Assembly (NCBI GenBank): GCA_025758065.1
Contig: CP107199.1
Location: forward strand, 2,453,501-2,517,500
Origin: Lachnospiraceae bacterium
Lineage (GTDB): Bacteria; Bacillota; Clostridia; Lachnospirales; Lachnospiraceae
Direction of reading: 5' to 3'
DNA: 64,000 nt
The translations under genes were made by a program, and so were the position numbers. Below the pieces are notes generated by a model, which was not told the origin of the DNA, searched no databases, and was given only the letters and a program-made list of their open reading frames with translations. Each line of letters opens with the position of its first letter. Within the stretch, counting starts at the first letter, position 1. Of this stretch, positions 51,188 to 59,677 are shown one piece after another.

Positions 51188-52040
51188 TTATTTAGAGGTA
51201 ACGAATCTTTCGAAATCTTTTGATTCTTTTCAGCTTCACAATATCAGCTTTACTTTGCCAAAGGGATATATTATGGGCTTGATTGGCCCGAATGGTTCTG
51301 GCAAAACAACGACAATCAAACTGATTTTGAATATGCTCAAGCGCACCGGTGGCACAGTCAAAGTGATGGGGCTGGATAATATCGCAGAAGAACAAAAAGT
51401 AAAATCAGAGCTGGGCGTTGTTTTCGATACAAATTATTTCAGTGATGATTGGAAAGTGTCGCAGGTTGAAAAATCCATTTCGGTATTTTATCCAAATTGG
51501 GACAGCCAGAAATTTGCGGATATGTTACGGAAATTTCACATTGCACCAACCAAAAAGGTAAAAGAACTTTCCAAAGGTATGCAGATGAAGTTAATGCTTG
51601 CCTGTGCGTTTTCATACGACGCCAAACTGCTGATCCTCGACGAGCCGACCAGTGGACTTGATCCGGTTTCCAGAGATGAACTTTTGAAAATTCTTTCAGA
51701 GTATATTGAAGATGGCGAGCATAGTGTTTTGTTCTCCACCCATATCACAGGCGATTTGGAGCGTGCAGCCGATTATATTACCTACATCAGTTATGGCGAG
51801 CTGTACTTTACTGGCAGCAAAGATGATTTTGTAGATATGTTCCGCATTGTAAAAGGTGGAATTGAGGAACTGTCCGATGATCTGAAAAATAAGGCGGCTG
51901 GTATTCGTACATTCCCTACGGGATTTGAGGCTCTGATGAAAACCGAAGATATTAGCGGTTTCCCTAACCTGACCGTTGATCCTGCCACCATTGATGAAAT
52001 TGTAGTGTTTACAAGCAAGAAAGGTGACGATTATGAGTAA
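51180..52040 (+). CDS. ABC transporter ATP-binding protein
   Basis: 286 residues. Walker A GPNGSGKTTT, signature KELSKGMQMKL, Walker B LLILDEPTSGLDP and the H-loop in FSTHITGD are all intact. The C-terminal 70 residues are typical of the YtrB/BcrA branch. It works with the membrane protein encoded next, with which it overlaps by 8 bp. YtrA-type operons export or sense cell-envelope drugs. Confidence 0.95.
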   Translation: MTNYLEVTNLSKSFDSFQLHNISFTLPKGYIMGLIGPNGSGKTTTIKLILNMLKRTGGTVKVMGLDNIAEEQKVKSELGVVFDTNYFSDDWKVSQVEKSISVFYPNWDSQKFADMLRKFHIAPTKKVKELSKGMQMKLMLACAFSYDAKLLILDEPTSGLDPVSRDELLKILSEYIEDGEHSVLFSTHITGDLERAADYITYISYGELYFTGSKDDFVDMFRIVKGGIEELSDDLKNKAAGIRTFPTGFEALMKTEDISGFPNLTVDPATIDEIVVFTSKKGDDYE

Positions 52041-52683
52041 TATTTTGAAATCCACAAAATTAGATATTGCATTGGTAAAACCATATTTTAAGACGATTTG
52101 CTTTACCCTGCTCCTGCCGATTGTGTTTGCCGCAATCAATCGTTCTTTGCTGACAGGGGTATCATTTGCTATGTGCTTTATTGCCATGACGACGGGATAT
52201 ACCTTTTCCATCACAGAAAAAAACAGCATGGATCGTCTGTTTGGTATTTTACCTGTTCGTAAAAGCGAGCTTGTGATCGGACGCTATGTTTTTGTCCTTG
52301 CAATGGGGCTTCTTTCCTTGATTATTTCTTTGATTGCACAGCCGCTTGTCTTGAAAGTGCTGGGTGAAACAGTTGGCGTATTTGATATTGTAACTGCCGC
52401 TATTGCAGGAGTATTCTTATTTGCACTCTATACCGTGTTCCAGATTCCGGGATATTACAAGTACGGCTCAATCAAAGGACGGGTATTTATGTATATTCCA
52501 GTGGCCGGTTTTTTGGTGACTTTACTTCTTCTCTCTAAAATGCCAGCTATCGGGAACTCAATTATTTCAGTCGTTGAATCTTCTCCGATACTTCTCGTTT
52601 TCCTTGCGGTTTTTGCTATTGTTGTGATGTATGCGGTTTCAATCTTCTTGTCCATTCGGATTATGAAGAACAAAGAAATGTGA
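52033..52683 (+). CDS. ABC-2 type transporter permease
   Basis: 216 residues from ATG 52033. Six hydrophobic helices are visible, and the segment ITEKNSMDRLFGILPVRKSELVIGRYVF is the conserved cytoplasmic part of the ABC-2 permeases paired with YtrB-like ATPases. With the ATPase it should form a dimeric exporter. Substrate unknown. Confidence 0.9.
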   Translation: MSNILKSTKLDIALVKPYFKTICFTLLLPIVFAAINRSLLTGVSFAMCFIAMTTGYTFSITEKNSMDRLFGILPVRKSELVIGRYVFVLAMGLLSLIISLIAQPLVLKVLGETVGVFDIVTAAIAGVFLFALYTVFQIPGYYKYGSIKGRVFMYIPVAGFLVTLLLLSKMPAIGNSIISVVESSPILLVFLAVFAIVVMYAVSIFLSIRIMKNKEM

Positions 52684-52692
52684 GGTGATTGT

Positions 52693-52806
52693 ATGGATTT
52701 TACAATTTTGGTAGTTGTGCTTTTGCTTGGTGTTGGCGTTCCTATCCGTAATAAACTCATACGGAAATATCGGGATAAGAAAAAGAATGATCGCAATTCG
52801 GAGTGA
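52693..52806 (+). CDS. Small single-helix membrane protein
   Basis: 37 residues: MDFTILVVVLLLGVGVPI, then RNKLIRKYRDKKKNDRNSE. One transmembrane helix plus a basic tail. ATG follows GAGGTGATTGT. It lies 9 bp after the permease stop and may be a transporter accessory peptide. Confidence 0.6.
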   Translation: MDFTILVVVLLLGVGVPIRNKLIRKYRDKKKNDRNSE

Positions 52807-52811
52807 ACAAT

Positions 52812-52991
52812 ATGGAGAAAACAGAGTTCATCCGCTGCCCAGTCTGCGGGAATAAAACACGCGACAAAATTCGGGAAGATACCGTACTTAAAAATTTTCC
52901 TCTCTTTTGTCCAAAATGCAAAAGTGAATGTCTAATCGACATTGAACAATTAGACTTACGATTAGCATTATGGGAATACCGTCGTTACTAA
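52812..52991 (+). CDS. Cysteine-rich KTR domain protein
   Basis: 59 residues with two CxxC pairs: FIRCPVCGNKTRDKIREDT and FCPKCKSECLIDI. This zinc-ribbon pattern with the KTR signature is the Cys-rich KTR family, usual in Firmicute conjugative transposons and resistance operons. Function unknown. It is close to both neighbours. Confidence 0.85.
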   Translation: MEKTEFIRCPVCGNKTRDKIREDTVLKNFPLFCPKCKSECLIDIEQLDLRLALWEYRRY

Positions 52992-53071
52992 TGACAGTAT
53001 TCTGTTTGCTTTATGAGAAAATGCTCAATGCTGGAATGGGCAATAAATTTGAATTTGACAAGGAGATAATA

Positions 53072-53695
53072 ATGATACCAATTTCTGATATTCTCATCCG
53101 CTCAATTAGTGGGTATGTGTTTATGGTTCCAGTCTTCGTACTGTATTTCTTGTGGCTCAAAAAATTGGGGAGAACACAAAGTTTTCTCCATACCGCTGCA
53201 GTGTTTGTTTTTGGTTATTATTTATTCGGACTTTTGACCGTCACAGGCATCGGCTTTACAAGCACAATGACCTTTCGCCCGAACATTTCTTGGACTCCAT
53301 TTATCGGTATGATAACTGGGCCAATTGATACCATTCTGAATATTATTCTGTTTGTCCCGTTGGGATTTTTCCTGCCGCTGCTGTACAAGAAATATCATCA
53401 CATGAAGACGGTTGCATTGACTGGCTTTCTGTTTTCTTTGGCTGTTGAAATTGTCCAGATGTTTGGCTGGGGTTCTTCCGACATCAATGACTTGATGACA
53501 AATACCGCTGGAGCCTGTATTGGATTTTTAGTTTATTGTCTGCTGTCAAGAATCTTGCCTGCCAATCTGAAAAAGCAACTTCAATCCAGCCGTGTCAATG
53601 CTGTGGCTGAAGTACTTCTCTTTGCTATTTGCACATTTGCCATTATGGTCACGGCTCAGACTTGGTTTGTCCATGATGTGCTGAATGTTCCATAA
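53072..53695 (+). CDS. VanZ-family membrane protein
   Basis: 207 residues from ATG 53072, which has AAGGAG 7 bp upstream; an upstream frame from 52970 lacks a ribosome binding site. About five helices, with NIILFVPLGFFLPLL, SLAVEIVQMFGWGSSDINDL and NTAGACIGFLVY, the signature of VanZ. VanZ proteins raise resistance to teicoplanin or lipoglycopeptides by a poorly known action on the cell surface. It ends the GntR-ABC module, giving the module a resistance character. Confidence 0.9.
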   Translation: MIPISDILIRSISGYVFMVPVFVLYFLWLKKLGRTQSFLHTAAVFVFGYYLFGLLTVTGIGFTSTMTFRPNISWTPFIGMITGPIDTILNIILFVPLGFFLPLLYKKYHHMKTVALTGFLFSLAVEIVQMFGWGSSDINDLMTNTAGACIGFLVYCLLSRILPANLKKQLQSSRVNAVAEVLLFAICTFAIMVTAQTWFVHDVLNVP

Positions 53696-53709
53696 ATTGT
53701 ATCGGAAAC

Positions 53710-53772
53710 AATCGGTCTCAGATATAAAAAAATAGTGTCTTCTGTTTGACACACCTGCAGACCGATTTTTCC
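53710..53772 (+). terminator. Terminator of the ABC-VanZ module
   Basis: AATCGGTCT (53710-53718) and AGACCGATT (53759-53767) pair perfectly over 9 bp with a long loop, followed by TTTTCC. Confidence 0.65.
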
Positions 53773-54114
53773 GTATTGAACTTAGTCGCGTCAACGAAGC
53801 CACTACCTATGGAATTTCAATCTTTTCCTTCCTGTTATGCTTGGACAGATTGAATAATTCTCTTTGTGTTATATCTATTATTTTTAGGTAATAGTCCACA
53901 ACGGCTTCTAACATGAAGGTACAAAAAATAAAAGTTGATCCTCAATCAACCCTATTATTGTACTCTTCAATTCATACTTTTCGATCTCAATGGTAGTATG
54001 GTTAGATAGACATCTGTTGCCGCTATCCCTTGGTAAGTTACCCGTTCAGCTTACCTACAAATTTAGAATACAATAAATGGCATCATTTGAACAGACTATA
54101 TTTTTTTAAAATAA
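53773..54114. other. Intergenic region without genes
   Basis: About 340 bp of mixed composition after the module terminator. I see no ORF with a ribosome binding site and no clear repeat. Confidence 0.5.
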
Positions 54115-54222
54115 CTGTTCTACTATGAGAGCTTCGGTCTGTTTGCTGTGCTGATTCTGGTACAGTTGGCGGCCACCGGCGCAGCAGCGTTCCGCTTTTA
54201 CTACAAACAAAGAAAAGGCTGA
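54115..54222 (+). pseudogene. C-terminal remnant of a membrane protein
   Basis: A frame opening after a TAA encodes ESFGLFAVLILVQLAATGAA, FRFYYKQRKG and then a stop: one hydrophobic helix with a basic end. It looks like the last helix of an ABC permease whose body has been deleted. No start codon is present. Confidence 0.4.
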
Positions 54223-54270
54223 ATAGAAAATAGGTATCATCAATCAAAAATATCATTGGAGGTATAACTT

Positions 54271-54528
54271 ATGGAAAAAGAAACAATGGGAACTGTAATT
54301 TCAGTTACAAAACAATGGTGGTTAAAAGTGAATCGTAAACCTGCCCGCGTTCATGCGATGGATGGCGCAGCCTTTCCGCATACTATCAAGGTCAAATATA
54401 CGATAGACGGTAAAGATTACATCTGCCGAAAATGGATTGGTGCAGGAAACAACGTTCCTGACAAGGGAACAACGATTAAAGTTACCTATTGGGAAGATAA
54501 GCCATCGAAAGCAAGAATTGAGCTCTAA
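54271..54528 (+). CDS. Small beta-rich unknown protein (DUF3592-like?)
   Basis: 85 residues, ATG after TGGAGGTATAAC. Sequence TMGTVISVTKQWWLKVNRKP, HTIKVKYTIDGKDYICRKW and GTTIKVTYWEDKPSKARI suggests a small beta-barrel such as the soluble part of DUF3592 proteins, but no membrane helix is present. Function unknown. Confidence 0.65.
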   Translation: MEKETMGTVISVTKQWWLKVNRKPARVHAMDGAAFPHTIKVKYTIDGKDYICRKWIGAGNNVPDKGTTIKVTYWEDKPSKARIEL

Positions 54529-54659
54529 TCAATAAATTTATCAAAATATGGAGGTGATGATGTGATGGGACATTAGTTGTTTTTGATATTGAAGAATCCG
54601 GCAAGAAGATTGGTGAAAAGTTATTTCTGCTTCTTAACGAGGAACAAAAGAATGCTCTA

Positions 54660-55052
54660 ATGCAATATATTTTGGAACAAGGAGTCAGTCATGGAACAGT
54701 ATTCAATTCCTGTCACACTTTCTCCGCAGCAGAGAAGAATCCTCTTACAGAAATACAAGAAGGCGAGCTTTATCTATGTCTGGAACACCGCACTGTCAGG
54801 GTTAGGGAACGGATTATCAACTTGACAAGTAAGGAGTTTGATATACTGGCATTGCTCATTGCCAATCCCAAACGTGTTTTTACTTACGAACTGATTACCG
54901 ATTTGGTTTGGAAAGAGGATTGTGATTTCTATTCGAGAAAAGCGATTCATAATCATATGAGTAAGTTGCGTAAGAAATTGCGTTTTGAACCGGATCTTCC
55001 AAACTACATTGAGAGTGTCGCCGGGATCGGCTATAAATTTGAACAACTATAA
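54660..55052 (+). CDS. Winged helix-turn-helix (OmpR/PhoB-type DNA-binding domain) protein
   Basis: 130 residues from the ATG. The C-terminal 95 residues are a typical OmpR output domain (EGELYLCLEHRTVRVRERII, LTSKEFDILALLIANP, VFTYELITDLVWKED, SKLRKKLR, IESVAGIGYKFE). No receiver domain is present. The same frame stays open upstream to about 54565 with a plausible LVVFDIEESGKKIGEKLFLL segment but no usual start codon. The gene may be N-terminally truncated or begin with a rare codon. It could control the ICE right-end genes. Confidence 0.7.
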   Translation: MQYILEQGVSHGTVFNSCHTFSAAEKNPLTEIQEGELYLCLEHRTVRVRERIINLTSKEFDILALLIANPKRVFTYELITDLVWKEDCDFYSRKAIHNHMSKLRKKLRFEPDLPNYIESVAGIGYKFEQL

Positions 55053-55056
55053 TATG

Positions 55057-55096
55057 AGCCCACAAGGTGTCGGTTCCCCTTGTGGGCTTGCTTTTT
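55057..55096 (+). terminator. Terminator after the winged-helix gene
   Basis: AGCCCACAAGG and CCTTGTGGGCT form a perfect 11-bp stem, followed by TGCTTTTT. Confidence 0.85.
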
Positions 55097-55557
55097 GCAG
55101 CATATATTCTAAGGAGCAGAATATGTAGAAAATTGCGAATATAAAGAGTAAAAAGCGAATGTCTGCGGACTGATACAGGAAACATAATCGATATAATTTT
55201 CTCCCAAGGAGGTATCAAGCAGCCGATTCAGGCCCCTCCTTGATGGGAGGAAATGCCTATGCGTCTATGCAACACAGATCCGCAGATAAACTGCTTTACA
55301 TTCAGTCACCTATACGTCGTAGTCCAGCTCGTATGGATTGTGGCGTTTTTGGTTTCGACAAAGTTTGAGCATTTTCGCTGTCAACCTCCCGGAAAAATTT
55401 CATACTGTTGCTTTGGCGCGCCTGTTCTTTGTACGGGCGCGCTTTTTTGTACCCTTTTTTTAATCAGAAAGAGACTTAGACCTTATCGCTGCCGCAGCCC
55501 ACCCTCTGGTTTCGATTTTTGCCATCAACTCAAACATCGAAATTGGAGGAAATTACT
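55097..55557. other. Intergenic leader region with a terminator
   Basis: The 460-bp stretch contains GCGCGCC/GGCGCGC hairpin plus a T run (55416-55448), so transcripts from upstream may be attenuated before the sigma-like gene. An overlapping 102-codon frame from 55253 passes through the terminator and looks non-coding. Confidence 0.5.
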
Positions 55558-55980
55558 ATGAAGAAAATCAATCTTCGGGATTATTACCCGTATTATACAC
55601 AGGACATGATCGTTGAGGTGCCGGATGAAGTTGCTTTGTTGCTTCGGGAATATATGTTGTTGGAAGAAGCCTATCGGATTCGTACATACCGCTATAAAGC
55701 ATTTTACTCTCTGGATCGAGACGAAGGTATTGAGCGTGAGATATTGCAAAAGCCTCTTAACCCGGCAGAAATTTGGGAACAGCGTCAAATGACGGAGTTG
55801 ATTTATAAAGGTCTTTCCAAACTTCCGGTAAAGCAGCGCCAACGGATCTATGCACACTTTTTTCTTGGCATGAGCAAAGCAGATATTGCCAAAGCGGAAG
55901 GAACACACAAAAGCCGGATCACCCGTTCTATTGAAGCCGGATTGCGTAGTCTGGAAAAATATTTCAAAGAAATTTTATAA
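55558..55980 (+). CDS. Sigma-70 region 4-like regulator
   Basis: 140 residues from ATG 55558 (TTGGAGGAAATTACT). The C-terminal part (LIYKGLSKLPVKQRQRIYAH, FFLGMSKADIAKAEGTHKSR, RSIEAGLRSLEKYF) is a sigma region 4 helix-turn-helix. Region 2 is missing; the N-terminus has a tyrosine-rich segment. Such ICE sigma-like proteins are found upstream of the excision and integration genes and probably activate them. Confidence 0.85.
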   Translation: MKKINLRDYYPYYTQDMIVEVPDEVALLLREYMLLEEAYRIRTYRYKAFYSLDRDEGIEREILQKPLNPAEIWEQRQMTELIYKGLSKLPVKQRQRIYAHFFLGMSKADIAKAEGTHKSRITRSIEAGLRSLEKYFKEIL

Positions 55981-56580
55981 CAGACGGCAACTTTGCCCCT
56001 AAAAATGTACTGAATAGTAGAGGGACATATTCGGTGGGACAAGCTGGACGGGTGTGGTAAGGAAGCATATACATCCTCCCACCCCAACTGCAATATCAAT
56101 TTGTCTGCCATGCCCCTTGCTTGTTCCTTGACAACCGAATATACGCTGTTACAGGTACTTCATTCTGTGTTCCGAGCGGCAGATGGGGCGGCGCGGTGAC
56201 AGGCAGCCTAAGGAGGTGATGAATCCAAGCTGTCCGAGCGATAAACGCAACCTACGAAACCGGCTGTGGCAAGCCGGACGCGATAACGACACAGATCATA
56301 ATGGTACTTCTTCACAGCTTCCTAAAGACTTGGGGAGAGTTCCTGCGGCGTTTGCTTGCTCTGGCAAAGCGGCGGCGTATGTGGGACTATGATGCGGTGA
56401 CGCTACCCGCAGCCTGTAACAGCCCCGTCCTTATAACAGAAGGACTTGCCGGGGTGCGTGGCAAATACGGCAGTAAAATCGAAATCAGATATAATGGGCC
56501 GGATTTATGTGTGCAATAACCATAGATCCGACCTATTCATGTGGTTTTGATAACACAGTTTTCAGAAGGGAGTTGATACT
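55981..56580. other. 600-bp region upstream of recombinase module, weak coding signs
   Basis: Contains a strong AAGGAGGTG at 56209, and two overlapping frames (56218-56392 and 56301-56519). The second one encodes MVLLHSFLKTWGEFLRRLLA and a C-terminal IEIRYNGPDLCVQ and could be a small protein. I cannot confirm either. The region probably holds the promoter of the integration genes. Confidence 0.3.
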
Positions 56581-56796
56581 ATGGAATTGAACACCATTGT
56601 CAGTGAAGTGGGTACGCTGGTAGACATTCGGGATGTCTCTGTCAACAAAGAACTTTCCCGTGATGAACGGATTGCAGAATTTGTTCAGCAGATAAAAAAT
56701 CCATACCATTTTAAGTGTGGCCGTTTTACTGTACAGGCCAGCTTTTCTGCTGAAGGAGCTACCCTGGAAGAATGTATCAAGGGTATTTTACGATAG
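56581..56796 (+). CDS. DUF6870-like small protein next to the ICE recombinase
   Basis: 71 residues, ATG after GAAGGGAGTTGATACT. VGTLVDIRDVSVNKELSRDE, RIAEFVQQIKNPYHFKCG and a final LEECIKGIL fit the DUF6870 family, by memory. It is often found beside large serine recombinases, so a role in excision control is possible, but it is not like the small proteins of the IMEs. Confidence 0.65.
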   Translation: MELNTIVSEVGTLVDIRDVSVNKELSRDERIAEFVQQIKNPYHFKCGRFTVQASFSAEGATLEECIKGILR

Positions 56797-56931
56797 GCGC
56801 AATTTTAAGAAAGGGGCTGACTTTTCCGTAAAAGCATGGTAGAATAAGAATCGGAAAAGGAATTGAATATGGCATAACCACACTTCTTGAATTGCGGGGA
56901 TTTTTCTGTGCAACGAAAGGAGTGTTTTTTT

Positions 56932-58560
56932 ATGCAGGTTTACAAAGCGATTAAGTACATCCGTCTTTCTTATACGGATGATAAAACAGTAGAAAGTGAC
57001 AGCGTTGCCAATCAGCGGCGCCTGATCGATGATTACATAGCCCGACACCCGGAAATTGAGGTTGTGGCAGAAAAAATTGACGATGGTTATAGTGGAGTTT
57101 TGTTTGATCGCCCGGCATTTCAGGAAATGATGCGGATGATCGAACAAGGCGAAGCTAACTGCGTGATTGTCAAAGACCTCTCCCGCTTAGGTCGTGAGTA
57201 CATAGAAACAGGCCGTTATATGCGCAGAGTATTTCCAGCCTATGGAGTGCGTTTTATCGCAATTAACGATAATGTAGATACGGAAAATGACGCTGCCGAT
57301 GATCTCACAGTTTCTGTCAAAAACATTATGAATGAGGCTTACTGTCGGGATATTTCCGTTAAGACACGGAGCGCCCTGGAAGTAAAACGGCGCAGCGGGG
57401 ATTTTGTGGGTGCTTTTACCATCTATGGTTATGTGAAAGCCGGCGATAAACACAAGAGCCTGGAAGTAGACGAATATGCTGCCAATGTTGTGCGGGATAT
57501 TTTCAGAAAACGGCTGGAAGGATTCAGCGCTTCCCATATAGCGGATGAACTGAACCGATTAGGAATTCTTTCACCGTTGGCGTATAAGCGCAATCACGGA
57601 ATGCCTCATGCAAAAGGTGGCTATACAGACCGAAAGGATTGCAAATGGTCTGCAACTACAATCATCCGCATTTTACAAGATGAAACTTACACCGGAACAC
57701 TGGTCCAGGGCAAGCAGACAACGCCCCATTTCAAATTAAAAGAGCGTGAGGACAAACCTTCTTCGGAATGGATTCGTGTGGAGGGAACCCATGAGGCAAT
57801 CATACAAAAGCACGATTTTGATCTGGTGCAAAGGCTCCGCAGGATTGACACAAGGACTTCTCCCAAATCGGATAAGGTTTACCTGTTTTCCGGCATTTTG
57901 ATCTGCGGCTGCTGTGGCTGCCGTATGACCCGCAAGACGAACCGCTATAAAGATAAAGAGTATCACTATTATTACTGCCCGACCGGCAAAAAGAATGGCT
58001 GCACATCGTCGGTCATGCTGAAAGAGTCGGATCTGATTGAATGTGTACAGGACAGTTTGAAAGGACATATTGAAAATGTTGCTTCTCTGGATGCCCTGCT
58101 GTCCAGTATCAGTCAAGAACGGATTAACCGGGAATTGGCGCAGGAATATGCCGCACAGATCAGAGTAAATGAGAAGCGTGTGGCACAGACCGAGGGCTTT
58201 AAGGCAAAACTCTATGAAAATCTGGTAAGTGGAATTCTGACAAAGGAAGAATTTCTCTCTTACAAGCGAAAATACAATGCAGATATTGAACTGTTCCAAA
58301 AAGCAATCGCTGAATGGAACGAAAAACTTACAGATGTATTAGAAAACCGAAGCGAACGAAACCGTTGGATCAACCATTTTATGAAATTTTCTACTATGGA
58401 GGATATTGACCGTCGGGCAGTCATGCAGCTTATCCGAAGCATACGGGTAATGGGTAAAGATGAACTGCATATTGAATTTAATTACCAGGATGAATATCAG
58501 AAAGCAATCTTTTTGGCAAAACAGATTGCTACAAAAAATGAAGAAAGGATGGTGGGTTAA
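56932..58560 (+). CDS. Large serine recombinase of the ICE
   Basis: 542 residues from ATG 56932 (AAAGGAG upstream). The resolvase domain starts AIKYIRLSYTDDK with the expected nucleophile Ser13, then SVANQRRLIDDYI, DDGYSGVLFDRP and VKDLSRLGREYIE. The zinc ribbon is CGCCGCRMTRKT with CPTGKKNGC (about 335-375), then a coiled coil. In related elements this protein is followed by a second recombinase beginning MARKSRK. It should catalyse ICE integration at fliD and excision, perhaps with that partner. Confidence 0.93.
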   Translation: MQVYKAIKYIRLSYTDDKTVESDSVANQRRLIDDYIARHPEIEVVAEKIDDGYSGVLFDRPAFQEMMRMIEQGEANCVIVKDLSRLGREYIETGRYMRRVFPAYGVRFIAINDNVDTENDAADDLTVSVKNIMNEAYCRDISVKTRSALEVKRRSGDFVGAFTIYGYVKAGDKHKSLEVDEYAANVVRDIFRKRLEGFSASHIADELNRLGILSPLAYKRNHGMPHAKGGYTDRKDCKWSATTIIRILQDETYTGTLVQGKQTTPHFKLKEREDKPSSEWIRVEGTHEAIIQKHDFDLVQRLRRIDTRTSPKSDKVYLFSGILICGCCGCRMTRKTNRYKDKEYHYYYCPTGKKNGCTSSVMLKESDLIECVQDSLKGHIENVASLDALLSSISQERINRELAQEYAAQIRVNEKRVAQTEGFKAKLYENLVSGILTKEEFLSYKRKYNADIELFQKAIAEWNEKLTDVLENRSERNRWINHFMKFSTMEDIDRRAVMQLIRSIRVMGKDELHIEFNYQDEYQKAIFLAKQIATKNEERMVG

Positions 58561-58638
58561 ATGGCAAGAAAAAGCAGAAAACAGACGGCAGTTCCTATAT
58601 CTTATAAATTTTCATGCTGCGCCGAAATATGTATATAG
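58561..58638 (+). pseudogene. Truncated start of a second serine recombinase
   Basis: An ATG directly after the recombinase stop gives MARKSRKQTAVPISYKF and eight more residues, then TAG. MARKSRK is the N-terminus usual for the partner recombinase of such operons. Only about 15 residues are kept, so the gene is a remnant and the ICE end has probably been rearranged. Confidence 0.55.
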
Positions 58639-58699
58639 AATCTATAGGATTACAGGGACAAAGTATACAGAAGCGGCGCATTTTATGTACACCGCAACA

Positions 58700-58712
58700 T
58701 CACATGACTGAA
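58700..58712. other. ICE/fliD junction (approximate)
   Basis: FliD-like coding begins around AAGGCAAAAGAGGGT (KAKEGILY) just after an in-frame TGA at 58705-58707, so the border lies within about 10 bp of here. The core site cannot be defined without the left end. Confidence 0.6.
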
Positions 58713-59244
58713 GGCAAAAGAGGGTATTCTGTACAACAGCAGCGCTTTAAAAGATCTGGACAATGCTACCCAGGGCATTTTCTCTTCAATGATGATAAAT
58801 GGTGTTTCTTATGACGATCTTGAAAAGATCGGAATTTCCTTCTCAGATGATTACACAGCAGGTGGAAAGATCGTATTTGATGAAGAAAAGTTTAAAACGG
58901 CCATGGACAGTGATCCGGAAAAGGTATCAGACTTGTTCACAGGCACGCATGGTATTGTAAACACCATAGACAGTACTCTTTCTACTTATGCCACCAGATA
59001 TGCAAGCAGGAATGGAAATTCCTATGGTGTGCTTATTGAAGAGGCAGGATCTGAAAAACTAAGCCTGACCCTGACTAACAACAGTATTTATAAAGAATTA
59101 AAGGATATGCAGGAAACCATCACAAACCTGCAGTCCCAGCTGTCAACTGAGCAGGACCGTTATATCAGCCAGTTTACGCAGATGGAAAGGCTGATTAATC
59201 AGATGAATTCACAGTCCAGCTACCTGTCACAGTTAGGTGGCTGA
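58711..59244 (+). pseudogene. fliD: Flagellar cap protein FliD, C-terminal part
   Basis: About 178 residues starting KAKEGILYNSSALKDLDNAT, through GVSYDDLEKIGISFSDDYTA and the C-terminal coiled coil LKDMQETITNLQSQLSTEQD to the end SQSSYLSQLGG. These are the D1/D0 parts of FliD. The N-terminal two thirds are separated by the ICE. FliD caps the filament and is needed for its growth, so the strain should not make normal flagella unless the ICE excises. Confidence 0.88.
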
Positions 59245-59259
59245 TGGGGGTAAGGAAAC

Positions 59260-59667
59260 ATGTATGAAAAGTTTAAGCAGTACAAGGAAAGTACGATCTA
59301 TTCTATGAGCAATCTGGAGTTGTTGCTTTTATTGTATGATGAAGCAGTGAAGCGTCTGAAAATGGCACAAATCGCACTTGAGGATAAAAAATATGAGACT
59401 TTTGAAGAGTGTCTCGAAAAAGCAGGACGGATCGTCCGGTATTTAATACAGATACTGGATATGCAGTATCCCATCAGTAAGGATCTGAAACGTATCTATG
59501 AGTACCTGATCTATGATATCAGCCGTGTTAAAACAGGAAGGGAACGCAGGGCAGAAGAGATTCCAAGGATCAGCCACATACTTTCTGAATTAAGAGATGC
59601 ATTTAACCAGGCAGGAAAGATTTCCGGCGATCAGCATATTGTGAGAGAACGAAGTGTTTTCGGTTAA
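59260..59667 (+). CDS. fliS: Flagellin export chaperone FliS
   Basis: 135 residues. ESTIYSMSNLELLLLLYDEA, RLKMAQIALEDKKYETFEEC, RIVRYLIQILDMQYPISKDL and YEYLIYDISRVKTGRE are the FliS four-helix pattern. It binds flagellin in the cytoplasm and hands it to the export gate. It follows fliD by 15 bp; its promoter is probably upstream of fliD, so the ICE may have cut it off. Confidence 0.93.
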   Translation: MYEKFKQYKESTIYSMSNLELLLLLYDEAVKRLKMAQIALEDKKYETFEECLEKAGRIVRYLIQILDMQYPISKDLKRIYEYLIYDISRVKTGRERRAEEIPRISHILSELRDAFNQAGKISGDQHIVRERSVFG

Positions 59668-59677
59668 AGGAGAATAT

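Larger units (their letters stand above)
1..58705. mobile_element. Large integrative conjugative element, right-hand part
   Basis: The region holds a type IV secretion and DNA-processing gene set (VirB6/TrbL-like, PrgI, VirB4, M23/NlpC hydrolase, MobC, relaxase, TopB). It ends just after a large serine recombinase, and the next sequence is the C-terminal third of fliD, so the right boundary falls near 58.70 kb. The left end is not in the window. The exact right end is uncertain because a second recombinase reading frame at 58561 is cut short and about 70 bp of unassigned sequence separates it from fliD. Several smaller mobile elements are nested inside. Confidence 0.85.

Noticed and set aside
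55253..55561. 102-codon frame with a GGGAGG upstream
   Set aside because: It runs through a GC-rich terminator and a T run and shows no protein-like pattern; low confidence that it is coding.
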